46,311 nt of DNA from positions 1 to 46,311 of the forward strand of contig CAIPEB010000481.1 of NCBI GenBank assembly GCA_903863885.1. Reading direction: 5' to 3'. Made by a program: the position numbers and the translations under genes. Positions 18,423 to 27,012 of the stretch are shown here, in pieces. A model generated the notes under the pieces. It did not search any database and was not told the DNA's origin. It saw only the letters and a program-made list of their open reading frames with translations. Every line of letters starts with the position of its first letter. Position 1 is the first letter of the stretch. Origin of the DNA: an uncultured Planctomycetaceae bacterium. Lineage in GTDB: Bacteria; Planctomycetota; Planctomycetia; Pirellulales; Pirellulaceae.

Positions 18423-19823
18423 TCAGGGAGCCTGACGCTTGGTTCGCACTGCAGCCACTTCCCGGCGAATGCAATCGACGATCCGATCTTCGATATCCAT
18501 CCGGAAAGGTCCGGGCAAGGCCTGGTAAATCACAGCCTCGGTGCCCTCGTATCCGCCTTCCTGCAATACGCGGCGCGTGGGGACATAGGCGTGTACCAGA
18601 TTGGAATATCCGGCGACCCACACCGATTGTCCTTCCGCGGCAAGCTCTCGTTTGAGACGGATCGAATAATCCACAACCGGTTCGCCGCCCAATGCCACGA
18701 GCGTCAGTTTTCCGCCCAGTTCCACCACCTGTATCGGAAGCGGGTAGTCGGCAGGCTGGTCGCCCGGATTGGGCCATTCGCGCAGCACCCAGCGGGCGTG
18801 ACGCGAGACGTATCCGTCGGGCGAATTAGCCCTGGCCTCCAACTCGGCACGGGGCGGCAGCGGCGCAAAGGCCAACGGACAGGTCGCAAGGCGGATGGCC
18901 AAGCTGGCGTCCAGCACGATGGGAGTCGCGGCCAGTCCCGACTCGACCGCTTTTGCGAGGGCCAGCCCGTTCTGAACGGCATCCTCTTCGTTTCGCCGCC
19001 TTGCCGGATTCTGGTCGCCACCGCAACCGGACAAGAATATAGCGACCGTATCCGGATGGTCTTTTTCGAGTTTCTGCTGAGCAAAGCCGGCGTAATCCCC
19101 GTTCAGCTGCCGCGTGGGTCCCATAGCCGTGTTATGGCAGGCATATCCGAACACCAGTCCGACGAGTTTCTTTTCGGCCGACTCAATCCGTAATATGGGC
19201 ACGTCATGATCCACAGGCCCGTCCGGGTTCGGCGCAAGACGCATGCCCTCGGCGGTCGGCAGCCTCCGGTTCATCGCAACATCACACCGCGCGCCGGCAT
19301 AGCCGACCGTCGCCGGCGACTGGCTCGATATCGCATTGCCGATTACGGCGTCGATCCGTTTCAACAGGAATGCCACGTAATCGTCCGCCCGTTTTCCCCA
19401 GACCGGATCGAGGCCCCATTCAGCGACCGTCTTGCTCGACACCATCGGCCCGCCGTGGGTGTGCGAGACGTTCACGAGCAGTTCTTCGGGCTTCAAGCCG
19501 TGGCGTTTTCGCGCCAAGCCCGCGATCATGTCTCGTAACGCCTCGGGAATCTCAATCAGATCCAGCGTGACCACCACGAGCCGGTTGTTTTGTGCGTCGC
19601 TCAGCGCCAGTGCCCTGGCATAGAGTTCGGTCAACTGCCCGTCCGACGGTCCGTTACGGGCGGCAAAACCAGCCATCCAGACGGGCTCCCGGGGCGTGAT
19701 CGACTCTTTCGCCACTCCGGCTTTCCACGACGCCGGTTCGGCGGAAAGACAGGCCGAGACCGCGCAGACCGAACTGACAATCGCAACAACCATGGTTCGG
19801 TTCAGGCCGGTGAACGGATACAA
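18423..19823 (-). CDS. Exported neutral/alkaline ceramidase-like hydrolase
   Basis: About 466 residues. A TTG start at 19823 is favoured because GGAGGTGA lies at ideal distance; an ATG at 19793 is the alternative and has no such site. The signal peptide is VVAIVSSVCAVSACLSA. The mature protein begins WKAGVAKESITPREPVWMAGF, and VNVSHTHGGPM near residue 140 corresponds to the zinc-binding SHTHxGP of neutral ceramidases. A VFGYACHNTAMG segment provides a further His. It lacks the C-terminal domain of full ceramidases (650-700 residues). PVC bacteria carry many such short paralogues, and an amide or ester substrate other than ceramide is possible. Confidence 0.8.
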   Translation of the reverse strand: MYPFTGLNRTMVVAIVSSVCAVSACLSAEPASWKAGVAKESITPREPVWMAGFAARNGPSDGQLTELYARALALSDAQNNRLVVVTLDLIEIPEALRDMIAGLARKRHGLKPEELLVNVSHTHGGPMVSSKTVAEWGLDPVWGKRADDYVAFLLKRIDAVIGNAISSQSPATVGYAGARCDVAMNRRLPTAEGMRLAPNPDGPVDHDVPILRIESAEKKLVGLVFGYACHNTAMGPTRQLNGDYAGFAQQKLEKDHPDTVAIFLSGCGGDQNPARRRNEEDAVQNGLALAKAVESGLAATPIVLDASLAIRLATCPLAFAPLPPRAELEARANSPDGYVSRHARWVLREWPNPGDQPADYPLPIQVVELGGKLTLVALGGEPVVDYSIRLKRELAAEGQSVWVAGYSNLVHAYVPTRRVLQEGGYEGTEAVIYQALPGPFRMDIEDRIVDCIRREVAAVRTKRQAP

Positions 19824-20098
19824 GTTGTCACCTCCGTCGTGCGTGTCGAGTCCGCATTGAGTCGCGGGAGCATATCTCATCCGCGCATATTTGTGCCCAT
19901 CCGTGGCATCTTCCGAGAAGCAGCGCTGAATATAGCCCGGGAAACCGGCCGAACAAGTCACGGAAGGGGCAGTCGTCCGCCTGCGAAGGCCGCCGCGAGG
20001 GCGACCGGTTGCTCCAGCGGTCCCGACTGGCGATTCAGACTCGGCGCTGCGGTTCGGCCCTGGGATCGTGTGGCTGGAGCGGGCGGATCAAGAGGTGA

Positions 20099-21805
20099 CT
20101 ATTCGGAGAGCGGGTCCAGCCCCATGGCCGCGTGGTAGTCTGCCTGCGCGATGAAGAAGTCGACCTGCGCCTCGATCCACTGGAACTGGGCGTCGGTGCG
20201 AGTCTGTTCGTAGATGTTCAGCGAGATCAAGTCGATGTCCCCGGAGTTGAAGGCCAACTGCCCAAGCGCCAGCGTTTGTCCGGCCAGATCGAGGTTTTCC
20301 TTGGCCCGTTCCATCCGCTCGGCGGCCGCGTGCATTGCCGAGACCGCGTCCTGAACTTCGGCCGCGACTTTGTTGCCGAGGTACTCGCGTTTGGTCCGGA
20401 CCTGATCGAGTTTGCCTCGAGTCGCCATGATCTTGCCAGCCGCCTCGCGACGCTGCAGCGGAACCTCGCCGTACAGACCGGCTTCCAGTTGAAACGGTGT
20501 CTTGTCGCCCTTGGCGTCGGCCCAGGCTCCCACGTCCTTGGCAGCGAACAACGTGGCATCGAGTTTGGGCAGCAGGCTGTTTTCGGACTGTGTCAGTTCG
20601 ATCGACAGCTGTTCGGCGAGCAGATCCAGGGCACGGAATTCCGGGCGGGCCTGCAGAGCGGCGGCGACATCGTCGTCCACACGCTGGGAATCGGGCAGCG
20701 TGGGTGAGGGGAATCCGCCGGGCAGCCGTCGGGCATCCACCACCAGCGGTTCGCCCTGCGGCGTGCGATAGAACAGCGACAGTTTGATCGCGGCGGCCTG
20801 CAGCTTGCGATCCGCTTCAATGACCTTGGCTTCGCGCGAGGCGATCAACTGGCGGTTGTTCAGTCTTACGATCCGTTCCAAATCGCCGATCTTGACTCGT
20901 TCTTCAATCTGGTTGACGCGGGACTGGGCCAGTCGCAGCAACTCCCGCTGTGCTTCCAGAGCCTCGCCCGCCGCGACCCAGGACCAGTAGATTTGCGATG
21001 CCAGCCGCACGTAGTTCAGTAATTGAGCCTGAACCTCGGGGTCAACGGCTTCTCTCCCCAGAGCGGCCTGCGAGACGGCGCTGCGGCGTTTGTCGATCGC
21101 CCGGTCCTTAAGCAGCGGCATGCCCACTCCGACCGCGAATTCGCCGGCCTTGTTGGTTTCCCGCTCCTTGTACCAGGGCTCGATATCCCCACGGCCGATC
21201 TTGTATCCGCTGTACGCGTATCCGCCTCCGAGCATCGGCTGGTTCAGCACGACGCCATTGCGATAGTTCTGGTAGTAGCCCATGGGTTGGGAGAGAGTGA
21301 ACCCCTTCAGGCTTGTGTCGAACTCGCCCCACGCGGCCAGTTCCTTTCCCTCGGTAACCTGCCCTTCAAGACGGTCGATTTCCAACAGGGGATACGAAGT
21401 GAAGACCGACATGACGACGTCGCGCAGTATCAGGGTCGCAGGGGACGCGGGCACAGGCGCGGCGGGTACCACCTCCGCCGGCGCGTCCTCGTTCGCTGCG
21501 GACATTCCGTCAGTCGTTTCGCCGGCCTGATTGTCAGGCGGCACATCCGCAGGATCATCGGAGATGTATTCGACCTGACGAATCGACGGATCGGGCGCGA
21601 GCTCCGATTTGATGGACGACGCCGGCTGCTCCCCCGCCTGGAAAAGCTGCAGCGGGGCATCCGCGGATTCGACGGGCCGCAAGGGCTCCGAGAGCGCCGC
21701 CGCATTCGAACTGGCGGTTCGCCCGACGACGGACGGTAGCCGACAGCCGTACGGCAGCAGTGCCGCAGCCAGCAGGATCCAGAGAAGCCTTCCTTGGTCT
21801 CTCAT
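20099..21805 (-). CDS. TolC-family outer membrane efflux lipoprotein
   Basis: 568 residues with a lipoprotein signal (LLWILLAAALLPYGC, Cys 21) and a Pro/Ala/Asp-rich linker to about residue 125. Two long helical hairpin halves follow with the TolC pattern, including VRLASQIYWSWVAAGEALEA and the second copy ending TRTDAQFQWIEAQVDFFIAQ. It forms the trimeric outer-membrane duct of the exporter encoded upstream. The ATG overlaps the stop of the HlyD gene by four bases (ATGA), showing translational coupling. Confidence 0.9.
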   Translation of the reverse strand: MRDQGRLLWILLAAALLPYGCRLPSVVGRTASSNAAALSEPLRPVESADAPLQLFQAGEQPASSIKSELAPDPSIRQVEYISDDPADVPPDNQAGETTDGMSAANEDAPAEVVPAAPVPASPATLILRDVVMSVFTSYPLLEIDRLEGQVTEGKELAAWGEFDTSLKGFTLSQPMGYYQNYRNGVVLNQPMLGGGYAYSGYKIGRGDIEPWYKERETNKAGEFAVGVGMPLLKDRAIDKRRSAVSQAALGREAVDPEVQAQLLNYVRLASQIYWSWVAAGEALEAQRELLRLAQSRVNQIEERVKIGDLERIVRLNNRQLIASREAKVIEADRKLQAAAIKLSLFYRTPQGEPLVVDARRLPGGFPSPTLPDSQRVDDDVAAALQARPEFRALDLLAEQLSIELTQSENSLLPKLDATLFAAKDVGAWADAKGDKTPFQLEAGLYGEVPLQRREAAGKIMATRGKLDQVRTKREYLGNKVAAEVQDAVSAMHAAAERMERAKENLDLAGQTLALGQLAFNSGDIDLISLNIYEQTRTDAQFQWIEAQVDFFIAQADYHAAMGLDPLSE

Positions 21806-23139
21806 TTGGGCAGTTTGACCTTCGCTTTATCTCCCTTGCCGCCGCCCGGTTCGTCCTTTGCCACAACTGGCGGGAATCCGTTCAACTGGCGCCAGATTTC
21901 ATATCCCAGTCGCACTTGACTGAGCATGACCCAACCGTTGACACGCACGCCCTGTCGCAAGTACCGCTCGGACGGCCACGCTTTGTCGCCGTCCTGCTTC
22001 ACCAATACCCGGAACTTGCCGGCTCCATCATCGGTAGCGTCGGTGGCGACGATTCTGCCCCCAAAGGTCCCCACAGCTACCGACGGCCAGCCCGCGAACT
22101 GCACTGCCGGCCAGCCTTCAAACTGCAGTCGCACATGGTCGTTCACGCGAACCAATGGCATGTCGTTGCCGGAAATCCACAGTTCCACGGCCCGCTCTGT
22201 CGTTTCCGGAACAATGGTGAACAAAGTATCGCCTTCCTTGAGCATCTGGCCGCGCTCAGAGACCGGCATCCGAAAGATCGTGCCGTCCCGCGGTGCGGTG
22301 ATCACAAGCCGGTCCATTTCCGACAGCTTGACCTCCACATCTCGGATTTCCTTCTTGGCCGCCGCGGCCTGCCCCAATGCATCTTCGCGCATGGCTCGAG
22401 CATAATCGACTTTGGTCTGGGCCTCGCGATCCTTCTGTTCCCGCTCGTGGATCTTCGCGTCCCATTCCTGCTCGGCCGCAGTCGCCTCAAGACGCGCCGA
22501 TTCCAACTCCGCCTTGGCAACGTCCCAGTCCTTCTTGAGGTACTCCACCTCCTTCTCGGATTTGACTCCCTTTTCCAGCAGGCTCTTCTGCCGCTCGTAG
22601 TTCAACCTCGCCTGCAGTTCCTTGGCCTCATAGGCCGGTACCAGTTTTTGCTTGGCGTCGAGCTTCGCCTTGGCCGCCTGTACCATCTCTTCCGCGGCGC
22701 TGATCGCGAAGTTCCGGACTTCGCCGAAATCTCTGACGTTCGCAGCGTAGATTTCGGCCTTGGCATTCGACGTATCGAGTTTCGCCTTCAAGTCCTTCAG
22801 CTGAGCCTGCAATTGCTCCACCAGATTGGCCGCGCTCGGCTCAATCTCGAGGATGAATTGGCCCCGCTTCACATGAGCCCCCTCGACCAGACCTTCGCCC
22901 AGCCGATCAACAACCCCCTTCACGGGCGAGGTGACCGTCTGCTCGCGTTCCTGCGGCACAAAGGCAACCACCTTGCCGCCGCCGCGCGCCGATTGTTGCC
23001 ACGGAAGCACAGCCATGGCGCACAGCGACAAACCCAATAGCGCCAACAAGACATTTGCCAGCACTTGAGCGGCGCGTGAAGATTGAACCAACTGCAATGC
23101 GGGCAGAACCCGGCGGTCCGCAGTCTTTGTGCCAACCAC
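21802..23139 (-). CDS. HlyD-family membrane fusion (periplasmic adaptor) protein
   Basis: 445 residues from a GTG at 23139, seven bases after AAGGAG. One membrane segment at about 29-49 (LANVLLALLGLSLCAMAVL) is followed by a biotinyl/lipoyl-like half (VTSPVKGVVDRLGEGLVEGA), a long alpha-hairpin (about 100-260, strongly charged) and the second lipoyl half (LVITAPRDGTIFRMPVSERG) plus beta-barrel. It bridges the inner-membrane ABC protein and the TolC protein. Placed between those two genes in one operon. Confidence 0.93.
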   Translation of the reverse strand: MVGTKTADRRVLPALQLVQSSRAAQVLANVLLALLGLSLCAMAVLPWQQSARGGGKVVAFVPQEREQTVTSPVKGVVDRLGEGLVEGAHVKRGQFILEIEPSAANLVEQLQAQLKDLKAKLDTSNAKAEIYAANVRDFGEVRNFAISAAEEMVQAAKAKLDAKQKLVPAYEAKELQARLNYERQKSLLEKGVKSEKEVEYLKKDWDVAKAELESARLEATAAEQEWDAKIHEREQKDREAQTKVDYARAMREDALGQAAAAKKEIRDVEVKLSEMDRLVITAPRDGTIFRMPVSERGQMLKEGDTLFTIVPETTERAVELWISGNDMPLVRVNDHVRLQFEGWPAVQFAGWPSVAVGTFGGRIVATDATDDGAGKFRVLVKQDGDKAWPSERYLRQGVRVNGWVMLSQVRLGYEIWRQLNGFPPVVAKDEPGGGKGDKAKVKLPK

Positions 23140-23200
23140 TCGCCATCTCCTTATTCTGTATCGGCCGCAGACGGCAAGAACGTTACATTCGCCCCAACCG

Positions 23201-25396
23201 TTAGTCCCGCCGACTCATTCCCTCGTGGCATTCCCCCTCCGCAAGCGACACAACCCGCTGGCAGGCATCGATTACCGACTGTCGCCCCGTGGCTACCAGG
23301 AGAGTCCACGGCGATCCGGGGCGTGCGAGGCCAGCTAGCACTTTCTCCAGTACGTCGTCCGGCAACCCATCGAGTGTGCCGTCGATCAGCAGCAATCGAG
23401 GACGGTCGACGATGGCGCGGGCCAGCATCAGTCGCAACGACTGGCTGGCCGACAGTGGCGCACCATCGGTCAACAGCGCCGTATTCAAGCCGTCGGGCAA
23501 TTGCATGACCTCGTCCAGGAGCCCCACCGCGCTGATGGCATCCCTCACATCCAACGCGCTGATGCGGGGGCGATTCAGGTGCACGTTTTCGTCAATCGTC
23601 CCGTGGAAAATCTCCGGCCCGCGGGTCAGTGCCACGTGCTCCCGCAACGAATCGGGACGCAGTTCACGCAGATCGATGCCGTCGAGTTCGATATAGCCCG
23701 ACGCCGGTTGGCGCATACCGCAGAGCAGGTCGAGCAACGTGCTCTTGCCGCAGCCTGGCGGGCCGACCAAAGCGACTCGCTCGCCGGACTGCAACTGCAG
23801 GCTGACATTCCGCAGGGTCGGCTCCTCGCCGAATTGATAGGCTACTTGGCGCAGTGCCAGCCTGGCCGGCGATCCGTCGCGCAGATGAAACAACTTGTCA
23901 TGCTCTTCGATGGGCAGATCGAAGATAATGCCGAGTTTTTCCACGGAAGCCAGCATGTCGTAGAAGCTTTCCATGTACTTGCCCAGCTTGGCGAACGAGC
24001 TGACGATCAACATGACGATCAACTCGGCGGCGACCAATTGGCCCAGGGTCAGCTGGCCCTTGACCACAAGCCAGCCACCCAATCCCAGCAGCACCGTGGC
24101 GGCAACCGCCTGAACTCCGAGTGCGAACAGGATTTGCCGCATCACGACGTGGAAGTGAGCGCGGCGAGCCTGCAGCCAGTCGACGGCCAGATGGTCGGCT
24201 CGATCCATACCGAATTGCGCGCCGCCGTGCATCTTGAATGCCGTCGGATGCCGGACCAATTCCTGCAGCCAGGCCGCCACGGCGTACTTTGCTCTCGATT
24301 CCTGCACGGCCGTCGTCACAGCGCCGCGGCCAAGGCCAAAAATAACAAAGGCAATGAGCGCGAGCAGCACGACGTCGAAGCCGAGCAGAAACGGGTGGTA
24401 AAAGGCCAGAACCAACATCCCGACCGTTGTCTGCAGGACAATCCCGATGCCATCCAGCAGGAGCATGGCGACCACTTTTTGCAGCGTCACGATGTCAAAG
24501 AAGCGGTTGACCAATTCCGGACCGTGCAACTCGTCGAAAGCCGTCTGTTTTGTCCGCGGCAGACGGTACGCAAGATCTTCGACCGCGCGGATGAACAGCC
24601 GGCGCTGAATCACTTCGCCGATGAACGCCAGCAACCCCCGCATCGCGGCAGCGAACACGAGAAAGGTGAACAGGATGATGGCCAGAACGATGATCGGCTG
24701 GACATAGCGTCCGAACGCCACGGTATTGACGAGTGATTCGACGGTAATCGGCACGGCGAGGTTCAGCAGTCCCACCACGAACGAAAACACCAGAATCACC
24801 CGGATGTCCTTCCACTCGGGACGCATCAGCCGCGCGAGCCGTGCAAGCGCAGACGGCTCGTGATCCGCCGAGTGCCCTTCGTGATGATTGGCACCCGAAT
24901 CGCAGGGAAGCGCCTGCTGGCCGACAATCCAGCGCAGTGGCGTTTTCCGGTTCGCGATACCGAGCGTTCGAGGCAGCTTGGAAGCCGACAGCCAACGATC
25001 CTCGGCGGCCGGGTCGATCGACGCGAGTCGCACACGTCGCGTGCCGGCTTCGGTCAGGATGAACCACTCGCTGCGCCCGTCCGAATGTTCGACATAGGTC
25101 GCCACAGGCGTGCCTTGACGCACGATCACGAGCGATTCCGCCAGCTTCGACTCCAGCGTAATCACTCTCAGGTGCAGGCTCTCGGCGACCTCTTCCAGGC
25201 GTCGCGACCAGACTTGGCTGCCCGTGCCGGGGATGGCCCGCTGGGCCTCGCTGAGCGTGCGCGATGCGAGGGCGCGATCAAACTCGACACCTGCGGCCCG
25301 AGAAAAGACCTCCAGAATGCGTATGGCATCGCTGTTCGACTGGTCAACAGCTGCCTCGCACATTTCCCGAGATTCGCCTGAGTCCATTGAGACCAT
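23201..25396 (-). CDS. ABC exporter (membrane + ATPase domains) with degenerate nucleotide-binding domain
   Basis: 731 residues; ATG at 25396 with GAGGA upstream. About 150 N-terminal cytoplasmic residues (not an intact C39 peptidase) are followed by a six-helix exporter membrane domain (about 190-480) and a C-terminal ATPase domain. Walker A is intact (GPPGCGKST, K551). Other motifs are altered: the Q-loop Gln is Arg (LTRGPE, R592), the signature is LSASQ instead of LSGGQ (648-652), the catalytic Glu after the Walker B Asp is Gly (LLLIDG, G673) and the switch His is Gly (VATGRQ, G704). It heads an operon with HlyD and TolC, so it should export a substrate across both membranes, but it may hydrolyse ATP poorly or need a partner ATPase. 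Confidence 0.9.
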   Translation of the reverse strand: MVSMDSGESREMCEAAVDQSNSDAIRILEVFSRAAGVEFDRALASRTLSEAQRAIPGTGSQVWSRRLEEVAESLHLRVITLESKLAESLVIVRQGTPVATYVEHSDGRSEWFILTEAGTRRVRLASIDPAAEDRWLSASKLPRTLGIANRKTPLRWIVGQQALPCDSGANHHEGHSADHEPSALARLARLMRPEWKDIRVILVFSFVVGLLNLAVPITVESLVNTVAFGRYVQPIIVLAIILFTFLVFAAAMRGLLAFIGEVIQRRLFIRAVEDLAYRLPRTKQTAFDELHGPELVNRFFDIVTLQKVVAMLLLDGIGIVLQTTVGMLVLAFYHPFLLGFDVVLLALIAFVIFGLGRGAVTTAVQESRAKYAVAAWLQELVRHPTAFKMHGGAQFGMDRADHLAVDWLQARRAHFHVVMRQILFALGVQAVAATVLLGLGGWLVVKGQLTLGQLVAAELIVMLIVSSFAKLGKYMESFYDMLASVEKLGIIFDLPIEEHDKLFHLRDGSPARLALRQVAYQFGEEPTLRNVSLQLQSGERVALVGPPGCGKSTLLDLLCGMRQPASGYIELDGIDLRELRPDSLREHVALTRGPEIFHGTIDENVHLNRPRISALDVRDAISAVGLLDEVMQLPDGLNTALLTDGAPLSASQSLRLMLARAIVDRPRLLLIDGTLDGLPDDVLEKVLAGLARPGSPWTLLVATGRQSVIDACQRVVSLAEGECHEGMSRRD

Positions 25397-25893
25397 TCAA
25401 TCATTCCTCAACTGCACTTGACTCAAGTCCGACGCCCGCGATGGCTGCACGCGATCCTCGCACCCCCCCTCAACTGGGCCGTGCACTGGACGATCCGAGC
25501 CGACTCACCAATCGCTGTGCTGATTGCCAACACCCAGCTTAGCATTTTATTATTGTGCGGTTTTCGTTTCGACGAGTGGGATACTCCCCATGAGCCAAGC
25601 CGCGACGCGACGAGGCAATCGCAATATGTGGCAACGAGGCTTCAGGTTAACGCTCCATTTCGGCCGAATTTCCCCGAACAGAGGGCCGTCAACTCACGTG
25701 CCGAAGTCTCACCGCAGCGATCCCCTTGGCCGGGTGCGAATCTGATTTTTTCGACGTGGCCAATTCACACAGTGCCGCTATAATTTCGCCAAAGACCGAA
25801 AGTGCTGCGTCCGATATTTGGCACAGTCGGTATCCGGTGCGTTCGGCACTTGGGACGTTCGATATCAGTTAAGCGCGGTTGCTGGCACTCTCC
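25397..25893. other. Intergenic region upstream of the cysteine-rich genes
   Basis: About 500 bases between the divergent exporter and cysteine-rich genes. Composition drops to AT-rich around 25535-25575. A perfect TATAAT lies at 25779-25784. No credible gene is seen in any frame: the open stretches are Arg/Pro-rich and lack ribosome sites. Confidence 0.5.
25779..25784 (+). promoter_or_regulatory. Possible -10 box TATAAT for the cysteine-rich gene(s)
   Basis: A perfect TATAAT 110 bases before the start at 25894. No convincing TTGACA-like -35 lies 16-18 bases upstream, so this is a weak prediction. Confidence 0.25.
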
Positions 25894-26325
25894 ATGGGAC
25901 GACTTCTGCTGACACCGGTTTTCTGCGGGATAATGCTCGTCCAGTTGCTGGCTGGCGCGGGCTTTTTCTCGACATGCCGTTGTGCCCCGGCGGCCGGGTG
26001 CTGTGGCGGCGATGCTGTTGCCGCAATCAAGTCGTCGTGCTGCTGTGCTCACAAGGCTATCAAGACTCGTTCCTGCTGCAAACACAAAGAGAATGGACCG
26101 GCCCCGAAGCCTTGCCAGTGCTATGCCGGCAAGAATCCGGATGCGACGACGCCGAAAGATCCTGTCCGCCCAAACAACGATCCGACGCCGGCGATGTGCG
26201 AACCACATGCACCGGTAATCTCGGTCGCACTTCTCCAAAGTGAATGCCGCTTTGAATCCAGACCGCCAGGAGCAATTTCGCCCGGGCGCAGGCTGCAAAG
26301 CCTCTTCTGTATCTGGATCATTTGA
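25894..26325 (+). CDS. Exported cysteine-rich protein
   Basis: 143 residues from ATG 25894 (a TTG at 25879 is possible; neither has a strong ribosome site). The N-terminus (LLLTPVFCGIMLVQLLAGAGFF) is a signal peptide or anchor. The next 80 residues are very Cys-rich with patterns STCRCAPAAGCCGG, SSCCCAHKAIKTRSCCKHK and KPCQCYAG, then a Pro/Asp linker and a less characteristic C-terminus. The Cys/His/Lys pattern CCxHK resembles metal-binding thiolate peptides. It lies 79 bases upstream of the metallothionein-like repeat gene on the same strand, and the two probably share a function. I recognise no family. Confidence 0.55.
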   Translation: MGRLLLTPVFCGIMLVQLLAGAGFFSTCRCAPAAGCCGGDAVAAIKSSCCCAHKAIKTRSCCKHKENGPAPKPCQCYAGKNPDATTPKDPVRPNNDPTPAMCEPHAPVISVALLQSECRFESRPPGAISPGRRLQSLFCIWII

Positions 26326-26329
26326 TCAG

Positions 26330-26371
26330 CAGTTGAATGCCGGCACCTCTTGTTCAGTTTCTATTCAACTG
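26330..26371. other. Inverted repeat CAGTTGAAT...ATTCAACTG between cysteine-rich genes
   Basis: Nine-base perfect arms (26330-26338 and 26363-26371) with a 24-base spacer, lying between the stop of the first cysteine-rich gene and the start of the second. It could be an operator, an attenuator hairpin in the leader of the repeat gene, or a weak terminator. Confidence 0.45.
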
Positions 26372-26404
26372 TTTGATTGTCTGCGATCTGAAGGAGATTC
26401 CAAG

Positions 26405-26878
26405 ATGTTTGCTCATCTAATTCTGGTGGTTGCTTCGTTTGTTTCGGCCGATGCTCCGAGCACGGCACCCGCATGCTGCTGCGCCGCAAAGGCGTGTTGC
26501 GATAAGTGCCCGGCCGGCGAGTGCAAGTGTGAGAAACCCTGCAAGTGCGAGCCGGCCAAGGCGGCCGAATGCAAGTGCTGCTGCGCCGCCAAGGCCTGCT
26601 GCGACAAGTGCAAGCCCGGCGAGTGCAAGTGCGAGAAGCCCTGCAAGTGCGAACCGGCCAAGGCGGCCGAGTGCAAGTGCTGCTGCGCCGCCAAGGCCTG
26701 CTGCGACAAGTGCAAGCCGGGCGAGTGTAAGTGCGAGAAGCCCTGCAAGTGCGGACCGCCCAAGGCAGCCGAATGCAAGTGCTGCTGCGCCGCCAAGGCC
26801 TGCTGCGACAAGTGCAAGCCGGGCGAATGCAAGTGCGAGAAGCCCTGCAAGTGTGAACCGGCCAAGAAATCCGGCTGA
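26405..26878 (+). CDS. Metallothionein-like exported protein of four 34-residue Cys-rich repeats
   Basis: 157 residues from ATG 26405 with AAGGAG at about 26391-26396. A short signal-like N-terminus (LILVVASFVSADA) is followed by four near-identical repeats beginning at residue 24. Each contains CCCAAKACCDKCKPGEC, then KCEKPCKCEPAKAAEC: 11 Cys in 34 residues, with Lys, Ala, Pro and Glu making up most of the rest. In total about 43 of 157 residues are Cys. Aromatic residues are absent from the repeat part, as in metallothioneins, but sequence and length do not match any family I know. If the N-terminus is cleaved, it is an extracytoplasmic metal-thiolate protein. It ends in KKSG. Confidence 0.7.
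   Translation: MFAHLILVVASFVSADAPSTAPACCCAAKACCDKCPAGECKCEKPCKCEPAKAAECKCCCAAKACCDKCKPGECKCEKPCKCEPAKAAECKCCCAAKACCDKCKPGECKCEKPCKCGPPKAAECKCCCAAKACCDKCKPGECKCEKPCKCEPAKKSG
26474..26875 (+). repeat. 102-bp tandem repeat inside the metallothionein-like gene
   Basis: Four copies begin at 26474, 26576, 26678 and 26780 (the last is shortened). The period is exactly 102 bases, so the frame is kept. Copies differ by few bases, which points to recent expansion or gene conversion. Confidence 0.9.
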
Positions 26879-27012
26879 GCTCACCTGATCTTCACTCGTT
26901 GAATGACACTCTCGTTCCCGGATGCCCGCGTTTGCGGCAGTCGACGCGGCGCCAGTTCACAGCTGTTGCGCCGCTTGAATGCTGCCGGCGCGGGTGGCCG
27001 GGACGAATTGTC

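Noticed and set aside
22907-23146. Small gene starting at ATG 23146 upstream of HlyD
   Set aside because: AAGGAG directly abuts this ATG (no spacing), whereas it is at ideal distance from the GTG of the HlyD gene; the small frame is Cys/Arg-rich shadow.
25000-25396. C39 peptidase domain at the N-terminus of the ABC exporter
   Set aside because: The catalytic Cys and His pattern of C39 leader peptidases is absent; the region is only similar in position.
26474-26875. CRISPR array
   Set aside because: Repeats are 102 bp without unique spacers, and they are coding.
26413-26884. Minus-strand and alternate-frame repeat proteins opposite the Cys-rich repeat gene
   Set aside because: A 102-bp repeat is in frame in every frame, so all six appear open. 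Only the plus frame with a ribosome site, signal-like start and biased Cys/Lys composition is convincing.
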